Shown here in pieces: positions 8,173 to 18,476 of a stretch of DNA of 64,000 nt. The translations under genes were made by a program, and so were the position numbers. The notes beneath the pieces are model-generated. The model was not told where the DNA came from and searched no databases. It saw only the letters and a program-made list of their open reading frames with translations. The number at the start of each line of letters is the position of its first letter. Within the stretch, counting starts at the first letter, position 1. The stretch is from positions 930,001-994,000 of the forward strand of contig NZ_WUWG01000003.1 of assembly GCF_009833495.1 (NCBI RefSeq), read 5' to 3'. This DNA is from Oceanomicrobium pacificus (lineage in GTDB: Bacteria > Pseudomonadota > Alphaproteobacteria > Rhodobacterales > Rhodobacteraceae).

Positions 8173-10613
8173 CAAGCGATCTCCTGTTCTGTCTGGCAGG
8201 TCGCGGAATAGAGCGACCGGATGGTCGGCACGGGGGCATCACCCGCCGCGGACGGTGCGAAATGCACGGTCACGGGGCGGTCGGGCAGAAGCGTGAGCAT
8301 ATTGTCGGACAGACGCCCGGCCTGCCCCGGCTCGATGGCGACGAAGAAAGCGGGACGCGCGGCTGTCAGCGTAATCGCCCAGCCATCGCCGTCGGCCGCG
8401 ACATCGGTCCGGATGTCCGGATCAGGCAGATCATAGCCCTTGAAGGGGCGCGGCGCCTCGACCACCAGACGTTCGGGCGCGTGGGCCGAGGTGACGCGTG
8501 CCACCAGAACCTCGTCGGACCCCAACGCATCCGCCGGCACATGGCCAATCTCGTCGGCGCGATCGGTCGGCACGGTTGCCGTCAGCATGGCCAGACTGCG
8601 CATCCCGCCCGACATGGACAGCGCAAAAACCTCCACGCTGATCTCGGCCGGTGCGGGCAGATCGCTGACCGCGACGACGCGATAGCGCCCGTCCTCGGGC
8701 AACACCACAGCCGTCAGCGGCGCATAGAAATGCCGCGCGGCGTGGTGCAGGAGCTTCCACCCCCCGCCATGGTCGAGACTGGCCCAGCTCGCCACCGGCC
8801 AGGTGTCGTTGAGCTGCCAATAGAGCGTGCCCATGCAATGGGGCTTGAGCGCCCGCCAGCCGTCGACGGCCGTGCGGATCGCCTCGGCCTGCTGAACCTG
8901 GCTGACATAGACGAAATCGTCGAACCGCGTAGGGAACCGGAAATAGCGGAACATCGTCTCTGCGATCCGCGCATTGCCACCGGCATTCTTCTGGTGGCTC
9001 TCCAGAACCGGCGAGGCGATGTTGCGGTCGGCCGGCTCTGCGAAACGGCGCACCACATCCATGCTCGGGAAGGACTGGAAGCCGAATTCGGAACAGAAGC
9101 GCGGGCGGACGGCGCGATAGGCGTCGAAACTCTTGCCCTCATGCCAGACCGACCAGAAGTGCATGTCGCCCGAACTGTCATTGTGCCAGGCATCGCCGAA
9201 GGACAGGAGCCCCGGCGACGGGCTAGACGGCCACCAGATCGCATCGGGCGCGGTTTCTTTCAGGGCGGTTTCGATGGTGCGGTTGAGCCGGTCGTAAGAG
9301 ACGAGATAGCGGTCGCGGTCCTTCAACGGCTCCTCGAACCATGTGAGCGCGCCGAGCAGTTCATTGTCGCCGCACCAGAGCGCGATTGAGGCCCGATGGT
9401 TGAGCCGCCCGACCTGATCGCGGACCTCCGCCGCCACCGATGCCAGAAATCCGTCGGTCGAGGGATAGAGCGAGCAGGCGAACATGAAATCCTGCCAGAC
9501 CAGCAGGCCCCGTTCGTCGCAGGCATCGTAGAAGGTGTCCGACTCGTAGCGCCCGCCGCCCCAGACGCGGATCATGTTCATGTTGGCCGCGACCGCGCTG
9601 TCGAGCAGGTCGGCGATGCCCTCGGCCGTGATCCGGCCGGGCAAAGCATCCGCCGGGATCCAGTTCGCGCCCTTGCAGAATATTTCCCGCCCGTTGACCG
9701 ACAGGGCGAAACGCGCGCCGACTGCATCGGGCGTGGTGATGAGCGTGATGTCCCGCAGGCCGATGCGGCGGCAGTCGCGCTCCTGCCCGACCGCGACCTC
9801 CAGCCCGTAAAGCGGCTGGTCGCCCTGCCCCGCCGGCCACCAGAGTGCGGGAGTGTCGACCTCCAGCACAAGGTCGAGCACCTGGACGCCACGGCGCAGG
9901 TCGGCCCGGCCTTCGATCTGCTGCTCCGTGCCATCGGGCGCGGCCAGCCTGCAGGACCAGTCCTGCACACCATCCGCATCGGCGGTCACGTGAACCGCAA
10001 TATCGAGCCGCACGTCGCCATCCGCATGGGTCTGCACCGGCACGACACGGTCGATGGTCAGGCCGGTATCCTCGACCAGCCGCACATGCCCGTGAACGCC
10101 CAGGGGCGCGAGCGCGATGTTCCAGTCCCAGCCGAAATCGCACTGCACCTTGCGCAGCATGTTGCCATGCGGCAGCGGGTTGTTGTCGGTGCTGTAGGGC
10201 ACCGGAAAGGGCAGGCTTTCGTAGCGGCGGCGGGCCTCGTCCAGACAGGCGTGGATCGTGATCTCGATCTCGTTCTCGCCCGGTTTCACGGCATGGCCCA
10301 CAGCCAAGCGGTAGAGCCGGTGCTGGTTGTCGGCCTCCAGCACCATCTGCCCGTTGATCCGCACGGTCGCGACCGTGTCGAGTTCGGACAGTTCCAGCCA
10401 CATCGGCCCGCTGCCGTCACAGGAAAAGCGCCGCGACAGCGTCCAGTCCCGGTCCGCGACCCAACGCACATCATATTCGTTCCGGCCTGCATAGGGCTCG
10501 GGGATCAGCCCCGCCGCGGTCAACGTGCTGTGCACGTCGCCCGGCAGGGACATGGTCAGGTCGAACTCGCCCTGCGCATCGCGCAGGGTCCAGGTGCCGG
10601 CTAGATTGATCAT
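8172..10613 (-). CDS. Beta-mannosidase, glycoside hydrolase family 2
   Basis: This 813-residue GH2 enzyme should hydrolyse terminal beta-D-mannosides from manno-oligosaccharides. The order is an N-terminal sugar-binding beta domain (1-180), an immunoglobulin-like domain (180-300) and a TIM barrel with the acid/base in ALWCGDNE (Glu418) and the nucleophile in FCSEFGFQS (Glu509); C-terminal beta domains follow. IRVWGGGRYE and the CGDNE context are typical of beta-mannosidases rather than beta-galactosidases or glucuronidases. There is no signal peptide, so the ABC importer upstream must bring in oligosaccharides intact. The start at 10613, just after the ATPase gene, begins the conserved INLAGTWTLRD segment; an upstream ATG at 10829 would add residues read out of frame through the ATPase gene. 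Confidence 0.9.
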   Translation of the reverse strand: MINLAGTWTLRDAQGEFDLTMSLPGDVHSTLTAAGLIPEPYAGRNEYDVRWVADRDWTLSRRFSCDGSGPMWLELSELDTVATVRINGQMVLEADNQHRLYRLAVGHAVKPGENEIEITIHACLDEARRRYESLPFPVPYSTDNNPLPHGNMLRKVQCDFGWDWNIALAPLGVHGHVRLVEDTGLTIDRVVPVQTHADGDVRLDIAVHVTADADGVQDWSCRLAAPDGTEQQIEGRADLRRGVQVLDLVLEVDTPALWWPAGQGDQPLYGLEVAVGQERDCRRIGLRDITLITTPDAVGARFALSVNGREIFCKGANWIPADALPGRITAEGIADLLDSAVAANMNMIRVWGGGRYESDTFYDACDERGLLVWQDFMFACSLYPSTDGFLASVAAEVRDQVGRLNHRASIALWCGDNELLGALTWFEEPLKDRDRYLVSYDRLNRTIETALKETAPDAIWWPSSPSPGLLSFGDAWHNDSSGDMHFWSVWHEGKSFDAYRAVRPRFCSEFGFQSFPSMDVVRRFAEPADRNIASPVLESHQKNAGGNARIAETMFRYFRFPTRFDDFVYVSQVQQAEAIRTAVDGWRALKPHCMGTLYWQLNDTWPVASWASLDHGGGWKLLHHAARHFYAPLTAVVLPEDGRYRVVAVSDLPAPAEISVEVFALSMSGGMRSLAMLTATVPTDRADEIGHVPADALGSDEVLVARVTSAHAPERLVVEAPRPFKGYDLPDPDIRTDVAADGDGWAITLTAARPAFFVAIEPGQAGRLSDNMLTLLPDRPVTVHFAPSAAGDAPVPTIRSLYSATCQTEQEIA

Positions 10614-10617
10614 CGGG

Positions 10618-11763
<1,146 letters not shown>

Positions 11764-11767
11764 GAGA

Positions 11768-12706
11768 TTATCCTTTGACCGCGCCAGCGGCGATGCCGCG
11801 CACGAAGAGTTTGCCGGAGACGAAGTAGATCACGAGCGGCACGAGCCCGGTCAGCAATGTCGCGGCCATATTGACGTTATATTCCTTCACGCCCTGCACC
11901 GAGTTGACGATATTGTTGAGCTGCACCGTCATCGGGTAAGTGTCGGGCTTGGTGTAGATCACACCGAACAGGAAGTCGTTCCAGATGCCGGTCACCTGCA
12001 GGATGATGGCGACCACGAAGATCGGCAGACTCATCGGCAGCATGATGCGGAAATAGATCCCCCAGAAGCCGGCCCCGTCCACGCGGGCGGCCTTGAAGAG
12101 TTCCTCCGGCACGGATGTGAAATAGTTGCGGAAGAGCAGCGTCAGGATCGGCATGCCGAAGATCGTGTGCACGATCACCAGCCCCCAGATCGACCCCATC
12201 AGCCGGAAGTTGGTTCCGGTGACGGCAGAGATCCCCTCGCCCGCTTCACGCAGCAGGATCACGATCGGGTAGATCATCACCTGATAGGGAATGAAGGCAC
12301 CGAAAATCAGGATCGTGAAGAAGACTTCCGATCCCTTGAACTTCCAGTTGGCGAGCGCATAGCCGTTCACACTGGCCACCGCGATCGACAGGATGACCGA
12401 GGGCACGAGGATCTGAACCGAGTTCCAGAAGCCGCGGCTCAGCCCGTCGCAATTAATGCCCGTGCAGGCCTCGGCCCAGGCTTTCACCCACGGCTCGAAA
12501 GTCACTTCAACGGGCGGCGCGAACACGTTGCCGAGCCGGATCTCCGGCATGCCTTTCAGCGAGGTCACGATCATCACGTAGAGCGGCAGCAGATAGTAGA
12601 CCGCGACCACGAAGAGCGTGCCGTAGAGCATGATATTGGTGGGCGACAGGCGCCGTTTGGGTTTCGGTCCGTGCGGACCGGTATAGGTGGCGGTTGCGTC
12701 AGTCAC
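11768..12706 (-). CDS. Sugar ABC importer permease (MalG/UgpE type)
   Basis: This 312-residue inner-membrane permease forms the translocation channel with the next protein upstream. Several hydrophobic helices are visible, and the cytoplasmic EAA loop that contacts the ATPase appears as EELFKAARVDGAGFWGIYFRIMLP. The most plausible start is GTG at 12706, giving TDATATYTGPHGPK before the first helix; it overlaps the stop of the preceding permease gene by eight bases, which suggests coupled translation. Its C-terminal end KLFVRGIAAGAVKG is the usual MalG-like tail. In the operon it precedes the ATPase gene. Confidence 0.9.
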   Translation of the reverse strand: MTDATATYTGPHGPKPKRRLSPTNIMLYGTLFVVAVYYLLPLYVMIVTSLKGMPEIRLGNVFAPPVEVTFEPWVKAWAEACTGINCDGLSRGFWNSVQILVPSVILSIAVASVNGYALANWKFKGSEVFFTILIFGAFIPYQVMIYPIVILLREAGEGISAVTGTNFRLMGSIWGLVIVHTIFGMPILTLLFRNYFTSVPEELFKAARVDGAGFWGIYFRIMLPMSLPIFVVAIILQVTGIWNDFLFGVIYTKPDTYPMTVQLNNIVNSVQGVKEYNVNMAATLLTGLVPLVIYFVSGKLFVRGIAAGAVKG

Positions 12707-13637
12707 GGCGCTTGCCTCCGAATTCGAGATAGGCCCAGGGGATGAGCACGATGAGAACGCTCAGGAGCATCATCGTGGAGGCGGCGAAGCCCTGCCCCAG
12801 ATTCTGCGCCTGGAACATTTTTTCGATCACGTATTTCGCGGGCACTTCGGACGCGATGCCAGGCCCGCCGGACGTTTGCGCGACCACAAGGTCATAGACC
12901 TTGATGATGCCGCTCGCGATCAGCACAAGTGCGGTGACGAAGATCGGCCGCATCATCGGGATGATGACAAGGATGTAGGTCTTCCAGGCCGGAATCCCCT
13001 CCACCCGTGTGGCCTTCCAGATATCCTCGTCGATGCCGCGCAGGCCGGCGAGCATGATGATCATGATGAAGCCCGACCCTTGCCAGATACCGGCGATCAG
13101 GATGCCGTAGATGACGATGTCGGCATTGTTGAGCGGGTCGAAGGTGAAGCTTTCCCAGCCCCAGCGCTGCACCACGCCCTGAATGCCGAACTGCGGGTTC
13201 AGGATCCACTGCCAGACAAGGCCGGTCACGATGAAGCTGAGCGCGAACGGATAGAGGAAGATCGTGCGGAACACGGCCTCGCCTCGGATCTTGCGGTCCA
13301 GAAGCGCAGCCAGTGTGAAGCCGATCACGAGGCTCAGGATCAGCGAGCAGATCCCGTAAATCGCTAGATTCTCGATCGAAACCAGCCAGCGGCGCGTGTT
13401 CCACAACCGCTCATACTGGTCGAGCCCGACCCATTTGTCGGGCGCAGGCAGCAGCCGCGACTTGGTGAAACTGTGATAGATGGTCCAGGCGGTACAGCCT
13501 ACGAAGATGAGAAGCGCGGTCGCCACCATCGGAATGGACGCGATCTTGGCGTTCAGATTCCGGAAGAGGCGGTTCGGGCGCTTGGCGGGTGCGCGTTCGG
13601 TCTGCGCCTCCGCTTCGGTGCTTTCGGCAACGGCCAT
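12699..13637 (-). CDS. Sugar ABC importer permease (MalF/UgpA type)
   Basis: This 312-residue permease is the partner of the MalG-type subunit. A cytoplasmic N-terminal tail rich in Glu, Ala and Arg precedes the first helix (IPMVATALLIFVGCTAWTIY), and the EAA loop appears as DEDIWKATRVEGIPAWKTY. It starts 127 bases after the binding-protein gene; that gap contains a perfect 11-bp stem-loop that would favour much more binding protein than permease. The stop overlaps the start of the next permease by eight bases. Confidence 0.9.
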   Translation of the reverse strand: MAVAESTEAEAQTERAPAKRPNRLFRNLNAKIASIPMVATALLIFVGCTAWTIYHSFTKSRLLPAPDKWVGLDQYERLWNTRRWLVSIENLAIYGICSLILSLVIGFTLAALLDRKIRGEAVFRTIFLYPFALSFIVTGLVWQWILNPQFGIQGVVQRWGWESFTFDPLNNADIVIYGILIAGIWQGSGFIMIIMLAGLRGIDEDIWKATRVEGIPAWKTYILVIIPMMRPIFVTALVLIASGIIKVYDLVVAQTSGGPGIASEVPAKYVIEKMFQAQNLGQGFAASTMMLLSVLIVLIPWAYLEFGGKRRD

Positions 13638-13725
13638 TGTGAGTGTCTCCGGCAGGCGCGCCCGCGGGCGGGATCACGCTTGCACTGTCTGCCCCGCAAA
13701 CGGGCGGGGACGGTCAGGCGGGAAT

Positions 13726-13753
13726 GGGGCCCGGCCGGGTCAGGCCGGGCCCC
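13726..13753 (-). repeat. Intercistronic stem-loop between binding-protein and permease genes
   Basis: A perfect 11-bp inverted repeat, GGGGCCCGGCC and GGCCGGGCCCC, is separated by a six-base loop. It lies 11 bases past the binding-protein stop and 88 bases before the permease start. No T-run follows on the coding strand, so it fits an mRNA-stabilising or partial-termination element rather than a full terminator. Such hairpins are common after binding-protein genes. Confidence 0.75.
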
Positions 13754-13764
13754 GTGCGGTCCGA

Positions 13765-14997
13765 TCAGTCGGCGTCGCCGATGATTTCAGCATAACGCGC
13801 CTGGGCGTCTTCAGCCGAATAGGACGGGTCGTTCCAGAACTCGACCATCAGGTCTTCGATCTGGCCCTGCGTGTCGGGGGTCAGCGCCATGTCGCCCGAG
13901 GGCATGATGTTGCCGGACGCGAGGATTTCGAGCCCTTTCTTCATGCAGTCGTTGGCGGCGGACAGGTCGATGTCGCCACGGATCGGCAGCGAGCCCTTCT
14001 TCAGGTTGAAGTTGACCTGGACTTCCGGCGACAGCAGGAGTGCAGCCAGTTCCTTCTGGGCGGCTTCAACTTCCGGATCGTCGATTTTCGGGAAGTAGAA
14101 GGCGTCACCGGCCGTGTCGAGGATCTCGTTCACGCCGAGGCCTGGCAGACAGGTATAGTCTTCACCGGCGACCTGCTCGGCCACCTGGAATTCACCCTGC
14201 GCCCAGTCACCCATGATCTGGGCGCCGGCCTGACCGGTGATGACGAGGTTGGTCGCCTGGTTCCAGTCCTGCACGTTGGAGTTGGCGGCAAATTCGCGCG
14301 CCTTGGCGGCAGCTTCGAAGACCTTGGCGTAAACCGGACCACCGGCCACTTCGGCATCCTTGTCGATGTTGACCGACTTCCAGGCGTCCACACCGGCAAT
14401 CGCGATGGAGAGCACGCCGAAGGCGCCCGAGGACTGCCAGGGCTGCTGGCCCATGGCGAGCGGGATCTTGCCGGCTTCTTCAAGCGCGGGCGCAGCGGCC
14501 ACGAACTCGTCCCAGTTGGACGGCACGTCGACGCCGGCATCGGCGAAGGCCTTGTGGCTCAGCCAGATCCACTGCCAGGAGTGGATGTTAACCGGCGCGC
14601 AATAGATGCGGCCGTCAAGGGTACAGGCGTCGAGCAGCGAGGACGGGTTGACGATGTCCTTCCAGCCTTCGGCCTCGGCCACGTCGGTCAGGTCGAGCAG
14701 CAGTCCTGCTTCGATCAGCTCCTCGGCCTGACGGCCATGGTTGAGCTGCGTCGCGCCCATCGGGTCACCGCCGAGGATCCGGCTGATGATGATCGGACGC
14801 GCCGTGCCGCCGGACCCGGCGATGGCGCCGTCGACCCAGTTATGCTCGGTGGCATCAAATGCTTTGGCGAATTCCGAAACCGCAGCGGCCTCACCGCCGG
14901 ATGTCCACCAATGGGTGACTTCCAGGTCGACAGCCTGTGCCGACATCGGCACGAGTGCGGTTGCTGCAAATGCGGCAGCAAGCGAACGAAGTTTCAT
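13765..14997 (-). CDS. Sugar ABC importer periplasmic binding protein (glucose/mannose-type, family 1)
   Basis: This 410-residue solute-binding protein has a Sec signal peptide ending about residue 22 (PMSAQA/VDLE) and begins the mature chain with LEVTHWWTSGGEAAAV, typical of proteobacterial glucose/mannose-type binding proteins of the MalE superfamily. Aromatic residues in VNIHSWQWIWLSH and MGDWAQGEF probably line the sugar site. It is the first gene of an eleven-gene operon, with a GGGAGG ribosome binding site. The downstream beta-mannosidase and GH43 enzymes imply that its ligand is a manno- or xylo-oligosaccharide or related glycoside, but the ligand itself is not deducible. Confidence 0.9.
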   Translation of the reverse strand: MKLRSLAAAFAATALVPMSAQAVDLEVTHWWTSGGEAAAVSEFAKAFDATEHNWVDGAIAGSGGTARPIIISRILGGDPMGATQLNHGRQAEELIEAGLLLDLTDVAEAEGWKDIVNPSSLLDACTLDGRIYCAPVNIHSWQWIWLSHKAFADAGVDVPSNWDEFVAAAPALEEAGKIPLAMGQQPWQSSGAFGVLSIAIAGVDAWKSVNIDKDAEVAGGPVYAKVFEAAAKAREFAANSNVQDWNQATNLVITGQAGAQIMGDWAQGEFQVAEQVAGEDYTCLPGLGVNEILDTAGDAFYFPKIDDPEVEAAQKELAALLLSPEVQVNFNLKKGSLPIRGDIDLSAANDCMKKGLEILASGNIMPSGDMALTPDTQGQIEDLMVEFWNDPSYSAEDAQARYAEIIGDAD

Positions 14998-15320
14998 CTA
15001 GACCTCCCAATCTATATCGTTGTAGCCCGGAGGCTAGGCGAGCAGATTTCATAAAGCAAGAATTTGAATCGCCCGGATCGAAAAAATTTATTTGGCGCCT
15101 GAATTTTATGGAAAGTTTCGCGCCAGATTGTGCGCCGCAGCATTGGTCTATCGCATTTTTTCCTGTTTTTCATGAGGTTGACGGCGTAGTGTCGATTCGA
15201 TTCCACACGCTGGCGGTCTGTCGGGATAGTCCGGCATCTTTGCCCCGGCAGCAGGATCGAGATTTTACTGTAACGTTACAGTAAACTGACAAATTTTGGT
15301 GAAAGCCGCCACGGGGGGAT
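14998..15320. promoter_or_regulatory. Divergent control region between the ABC/glycosidase operon and its LacI regulator
   Basis: This 323-base gap holds no convincing gene. It is clearly more AT-rich than its surroundings, with an A/T run near 15090-15100, as expected for a divergent promoter region. The binding-protein side carries only a strong ribosome binding site. The regulator side carries the 22-bp palindrome listed separately. I could not place reliable -35/-10 pairs for either gene. Confidence 0.6.
15264..15285. promoter_or_regulatory. LacI-family operator (perfect 22-bp palindrome)
   Basis: The half-site TTTACTGTAAC is followed directly by its exact reverse complement, GTTACAGTAAA. 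A central CpG within AACGTT is the hallmark of LacI-family operators. It ends 35 bases before the start of the LacI regulator gene and about 270 bases from the ABC operon start. It probably mediates autoregulation and, by its position in the divergent region, control of the glycosidase operon. Confidence 0.8.
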
Positions 15321-16364
15321 ATGGCCACGATCGAGGGCAAGAGCGCAGGCGAGGCCGGCCGGAGCGGGGACGAACGCCCCACGCTCAAGACCATCGCCTA
15401 CATGACCGGGCTCGGTGTCACCACCGTGTCCCGCGCGCTGCGTGATGCGCCCGATATCGGCCAGGCGACCAAGGAACGCGTGCGGCTCGTGGCCGACCAG
15501 ATCGGTTACCGGCCGAACCGCGCCGGCGTCCGATTGCGCACCGGCAAGACCAATGTCATCTCGCTGACGCTCAGCATCGAAGAAGAGGTGATGGGCCTGA
15601 CGCCTTCGCTTGTCTTCGGCCTGTCGGAGCGGTTGACGGACACGCCCTATCACCTCGTCGTCACGCCCTACTCGCTCTCCAACGATCCGCTGGATCCGGT
15701 CCGCTATGTTGTCGAAACCGGTGGCGCGGACGGGATCATCCTGTCACGCACCCAGCCCGACGACCCGCGCGTGCGCTACCTGATCGACCGAAAGTTCCCG
15801 TTCGTCACCCACGGGCGGACGGATATGGGCTTCGAACATGACTACTTTGATTTCGACAATGACGAATTCGGCTATCGCGCCGCCCAACACCTGATCGCCA
15901 AGGGCCGGAACCACCTCGCCCTTCTGCCCCCGCCGATGACGCTGACCTACGGGCATCACATGACCGCCGGTTTCTCCCGTGCGGTGGCCGAGGCCGACGT
16001 GCTCGACATTCCGATCCGCACCATCACGGTCGACGACCCCATGTCGGTGATCGAGGCCGAGATCACCCGGATGATGGCCGGACGCCACCGGCCCGACGGT
16101 CTGGTCTGCGGGTCGGGCGCAGCCACGATCGCGGCGACGGCGGGGATCGAGGCGGCGGGCCTGACGATCGGCAAGGATATCGACCTTGTCGGCAAGCAGT
16201 CGATCGACATTCTGGGGCGGTTCCGGCCTGCGATCAGCCGCTTCAACGAGGATGTGCGCGAAGCCGGGCGGCAACTGGCGGATGCGCTGGTGGCCCGGAT
16301 TGCCGACCCCGATGCGCCGCCCCGCCAGAACCTCATGGCCGCGAGTTACGAGCCGGAAGTGTAA
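15321..16364 (+). CDS. LacI-family transcriptional regulator of the divergent sugar operon
   Basis: This 347-residue repressor has the LacI helix-turn-helix at about residues 22-45 (LKTIAYMTGLGVTTVSRALR), followed by the hinge region and a periplasmic-binding-protein-like effector domain. The HTH is preceded by an unusually long 20-residue basic/acidic extension. It is transcribed away from the ABC/beta-mannosidase/xylulokinase operon and has a perfect palindromic operator just upstream, so it most likely represses both and is released by an intracellular sugar from that pathway. It ends three bases before the convergent MFS gene. Confidence 0.9.
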   Translation: MATIEGKSAGEAGRSGDERPTLKTIAYMTGLGVTTVSRALRDAPDIGQATKERVRLVADQIGYRPNRAGVRLRTGKTNVISLTLSIEEEVMGLTPSLVFGLSERLTDTPYHLVVTPYSLSNDPLDPVRYVVETGGADGIILSRTQPDDPRVRYLIDRKFPFVTHGRTDMGFEHDYFDFDNDEFGYRAAQHLIAKGRNHLALLPPPMTLTYGHHMTAGFSRAVAEADVLDIPIRTITVDDPMSVIEAEITRMMAGRHRPDGLVCGSGAATIAATAGIEAAGLTIGKDIDLVGKQSIDILGRFRPAISRFNEDVREAGRQLADALVARIADPDAPPRQNLMAASYEPEV

Positions 16365-16367
16365 GGA

Positions 16368-17957
16368 TCAGACGAGCTTGCGTTTCGGCAGCTTGAAGCT
16401 GAGCGCCAGCCCGATCAGTCCGAGCAGCGTCAGGAACCAGATCCCGGTCCGGAAGGCCTGCGTCCGCGCCTGTGCATAGCCCGACAGGATGTCCGACTGG
16501 GCTTCGGGCGCGATACCTGCTGCATCGAGCCCGGCCGTGATCTGCGCATCGGACACCAGTTCGACCGACTGTTCCAGCGTCGCGATCACCACCGATTGCT
16601 GCGCGGCATCGAGCCCCGGCAGCGCCATGATCTGTGACGAAAGCGCCGCGGTCAGACCCGCGATCATCATCGTGCCGACCAGTGCCACGCCGATCGCATT
16701 GCCAAGCTGCTCGAACGTGCCGTTCAGCCCCGACGCCTCCGCCGTCTGTTCGGGCGCGACCGAGGACAGGACAAGGTTCAGGATCTGGGAGGCGATCAGC
16801 CCGAGACCCGCACCAAAGACGACGCCGGTGGCCAGATCCTCTGGCTCCGCATCGGGGCGGATCGTGCCGCCGATGATGAGAAGCCCCAACACGGCCAGCA
16901 CAAATCCCGCGCGGATGATCCGGTCGGCCGAGTAGCGCGACGACAGTCGGGCGCCGAGGATCGCGCAGACAAGCAGCGCGAGCGAGAAGGGAATGAGCGC
17001 CAGTCCGGTTTCCATCGCGCTGAAAGCGAAGGCCAGCTGGAACAGAAGCGGCATGGTGAACAGGAAGGCCGCCATGATCGCCATCTGGATGAATCGCGCG
17101 CTGATACCCGGCAGAAGCCCCGGCGCGGACAGGAGCGAGGGCCGGAACAGACCCGGCCGGCCGGCCGATTCGCGCCGCCGCTCCAGCGTGAAGAGCGCCA
17201 CGAGCGATGCCAGCCCGATGGCCACCAGCACCGGCACGATGGACAGGCCGAACGGATTGATCGCCACGTCACCCAGCATGAAGGGCTGGCGCGCCATGAC
17301 GAACCCGTATGTCTGGCCGAGCAACACCGCAAGAACGATGAGCGACCAGCCGCAGACCGACAGGATCGCGCCCGCAAAATCGAATGAGGGGCGGTCCTCG
17401 CGCTTTGCATCCGCGGCAATGGCGCGGCACAGGATCAGGACGAGGATGACGATCAGCACCTCGATCCGGAAGGCCCACCGCCATGTGTAATAGGTTGTCA
17501 GGAACCCGCCGACAATCGGCCCGACAGCCGCCCCCACCGCCGCCACGGCGGATATGATCCCGTAGGCGAAGGCCCGCTCGGCCCCGTCATAGGAATCCCG
17601 CAGGATCGTCTGGATATTGGGCATCATCAGCGCCGAGCCGATCCCCTCGATCACCGACCATCCGATGATCAGCATCCAGAGCGACTGGCTCGTCGAGGCC
17701 AGAAAGGTGCCGACCCCGAAAACGCAGACGCCGATCATGAAAACCCGCTTCTTTCCAAGTATATCCGCGAGCTTCCCGCCAATCAGCATGAAGGAGGCCA
17801 TGACCAGCGCATAAAGCGCGATGGCCGCCTGAATCCCGCCGACCGTCGTGTCCAGATCGACGATCAGCGCCGAGATGGAGACATTCATCACCGTCGTATC
17901 GACAACGATGATGAAGGTGGACAGGGCCAGCGTGATCAGGACGATCCAGCGGGACAT
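16368..17957 (-). CDS. MFS drug-efflux-type transporter (DHA2/EmrB-QacA family, 14 TM)
   Basis: This 529-residue membrane protein has about 14 predicted transmembrane segments. It begins with the DHA2 pattern LSTFIIVVDTTVMNVSIS, containing the membrane-embedded Asp of motif D1, and has the motif A loop GGKLADILGKKRVF after helix 2 and motif C-like GAAVGPIVGGFL in helix 5. Members of this family export drugs or toxic metabolites with protons. It lacks an adjacent membrane-fusion partner, so it would be a single-component inner-membrane pump. It lies 17 bases before the stop of the small membrane protein gene upstream of it on the same strand; the two may be co-transcribed. Confidence 0.87.
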   Translation of the reverse strand: MSRWIVLITLALSTFIIVVDTTVMNVSISALIVDLDTTVGGIQAAIALYALVMASFMLIGGKLADILGKKRVFMIGVCVFGVGTFLASTSQSLWMLIIGWSVIEGIGSALMMPNIQTILRDSYDGAERAFAYGIISAVAAVGAAVGPIVGGFLTTYYTWRWAFRIEVLIVILVLILCRAIAADAKREDRPSFDFAGAILSVCGWSLIVLAVLLGQTYGFVMARQPFMLGDVAINPFGLSIVPVLVAIGLASLVALFTLERRRESAGRPGLFRPSLLSAPGLLPGISARFIQMAIMAAFLFTMPLLFQLAFAFSAMETGLALIPFSLALLVCAILGARLSSRYSADRIIRAGFVLAVLGLLIIGGTIRPDAEPEDLATGVVFGAGLGLIASQILNLVLSSVAPEQTAEASGLNGTFEQLGNAIGVALVGTMMIAGLTAALSSQIMALPGLDAAQQSVVIATLEQSVELVSDAQITAGLDAAGIAPEAQSDILSGYAQARTQAFRTGIWFLTLLGLIGLALSFKLPKRKLV

Positions 17958-17978
17958 GGTGTGCCTCGGAGCGCCGGA

Positions 17979-18362
17979 TCAGCGGCGCTCTTCCATCACT
18001 TTCTTGAACATGAACATCGGCAGGACGAGATGGGCGACCAGCGCCCCGAGCCAGACCAGAAGCGTTGCCGCGAGCCATGTCGTGATGCCGCCGATCTCCA
18101 TGCCGGCGAGCACCGCGCCCGTGATCCCGAGCCCGACAAAGGTCGTGACAAGCGCCACACCGCCCTGCATGGCCGGCACATTCTTCAGCGACATCTTGGT
18201 CAGGAGCGGGCTGGCGATCACCTCGATCACAGTGAACAGCAGCACCGCGACCACGAACGAAACCGGATCGATGGTGAATTCGGGCAGGAACCAGACCGCC
18301 AGAAGCAGGCCAACGGCATTGCCGAGCGTGAACATCAGGGCGGAAACCAGCATGCGTATCAT
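17979..18362 (-). CDS. Small four-helix membrane protein (phage holin superfamily IV-like, DUF360/PF04020 type)
   Basis: This 127-residue protein has four hydrophobic segments, roughly residues 3-25, 35-55, 65-88 and 95-117, and ends with a charged tail FKKVMEERR. The pattern matches the mycobacterial-type four-TM putative holin family, which is widespread in bacteria and not normally linked to prophage. There are no phage genes here. A GGAGGGATAG ribosome binding site precedes the ATG. It is 21 bases upstream of the MFS transporter gene on the same strand. Its function is unknown. Confidence 0.7.
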   Translation of the reverse strand: MIRMLVSALMFTLGNAVGLLLAVWFLPEFTIDPVSFVVAVLLFTVIEVIASPLLTKMSLKNVPAMQGGVALVTTFVGLGITGAVLAGMEIGGITTWLAATLLVWLGALVAHLVLPMFMFKKVMEERR

Positions 18363-18476
18363 CTATCCCTCCAATGGTTCAGTAAACCGTCTGCCGTTCC
18401 GGCAGTTGGGATCATGTTCCGCGAAAAGCCCCGATTTTCAAAGCGCTATTTGCCGGACTGTCTTGCGCCGCCCTCG

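Noticed and set aside
5620-8211. An 863-codon plus-strand open frame opposite the oxidoreductase and isomerase genes
   Set aside because: The product has the biased composition of a shadow frame, has no ribosome binding site and spans three well-supported genes on the other strand.
17979-18362. Holin-like protein as evidence of a prophage
   Set aside because: Four-helix proteins of this family are common bacterial membrane proteins, and no other phage gene, attachment site or integrase is present.
18391-18405. Short hairpin CTGCCG-TTC-CGGCAG after the DUF3833 gene
   Set aside because: Only six base pairs and no T-run on the expected strand. A weak terminator is possible but not supported.
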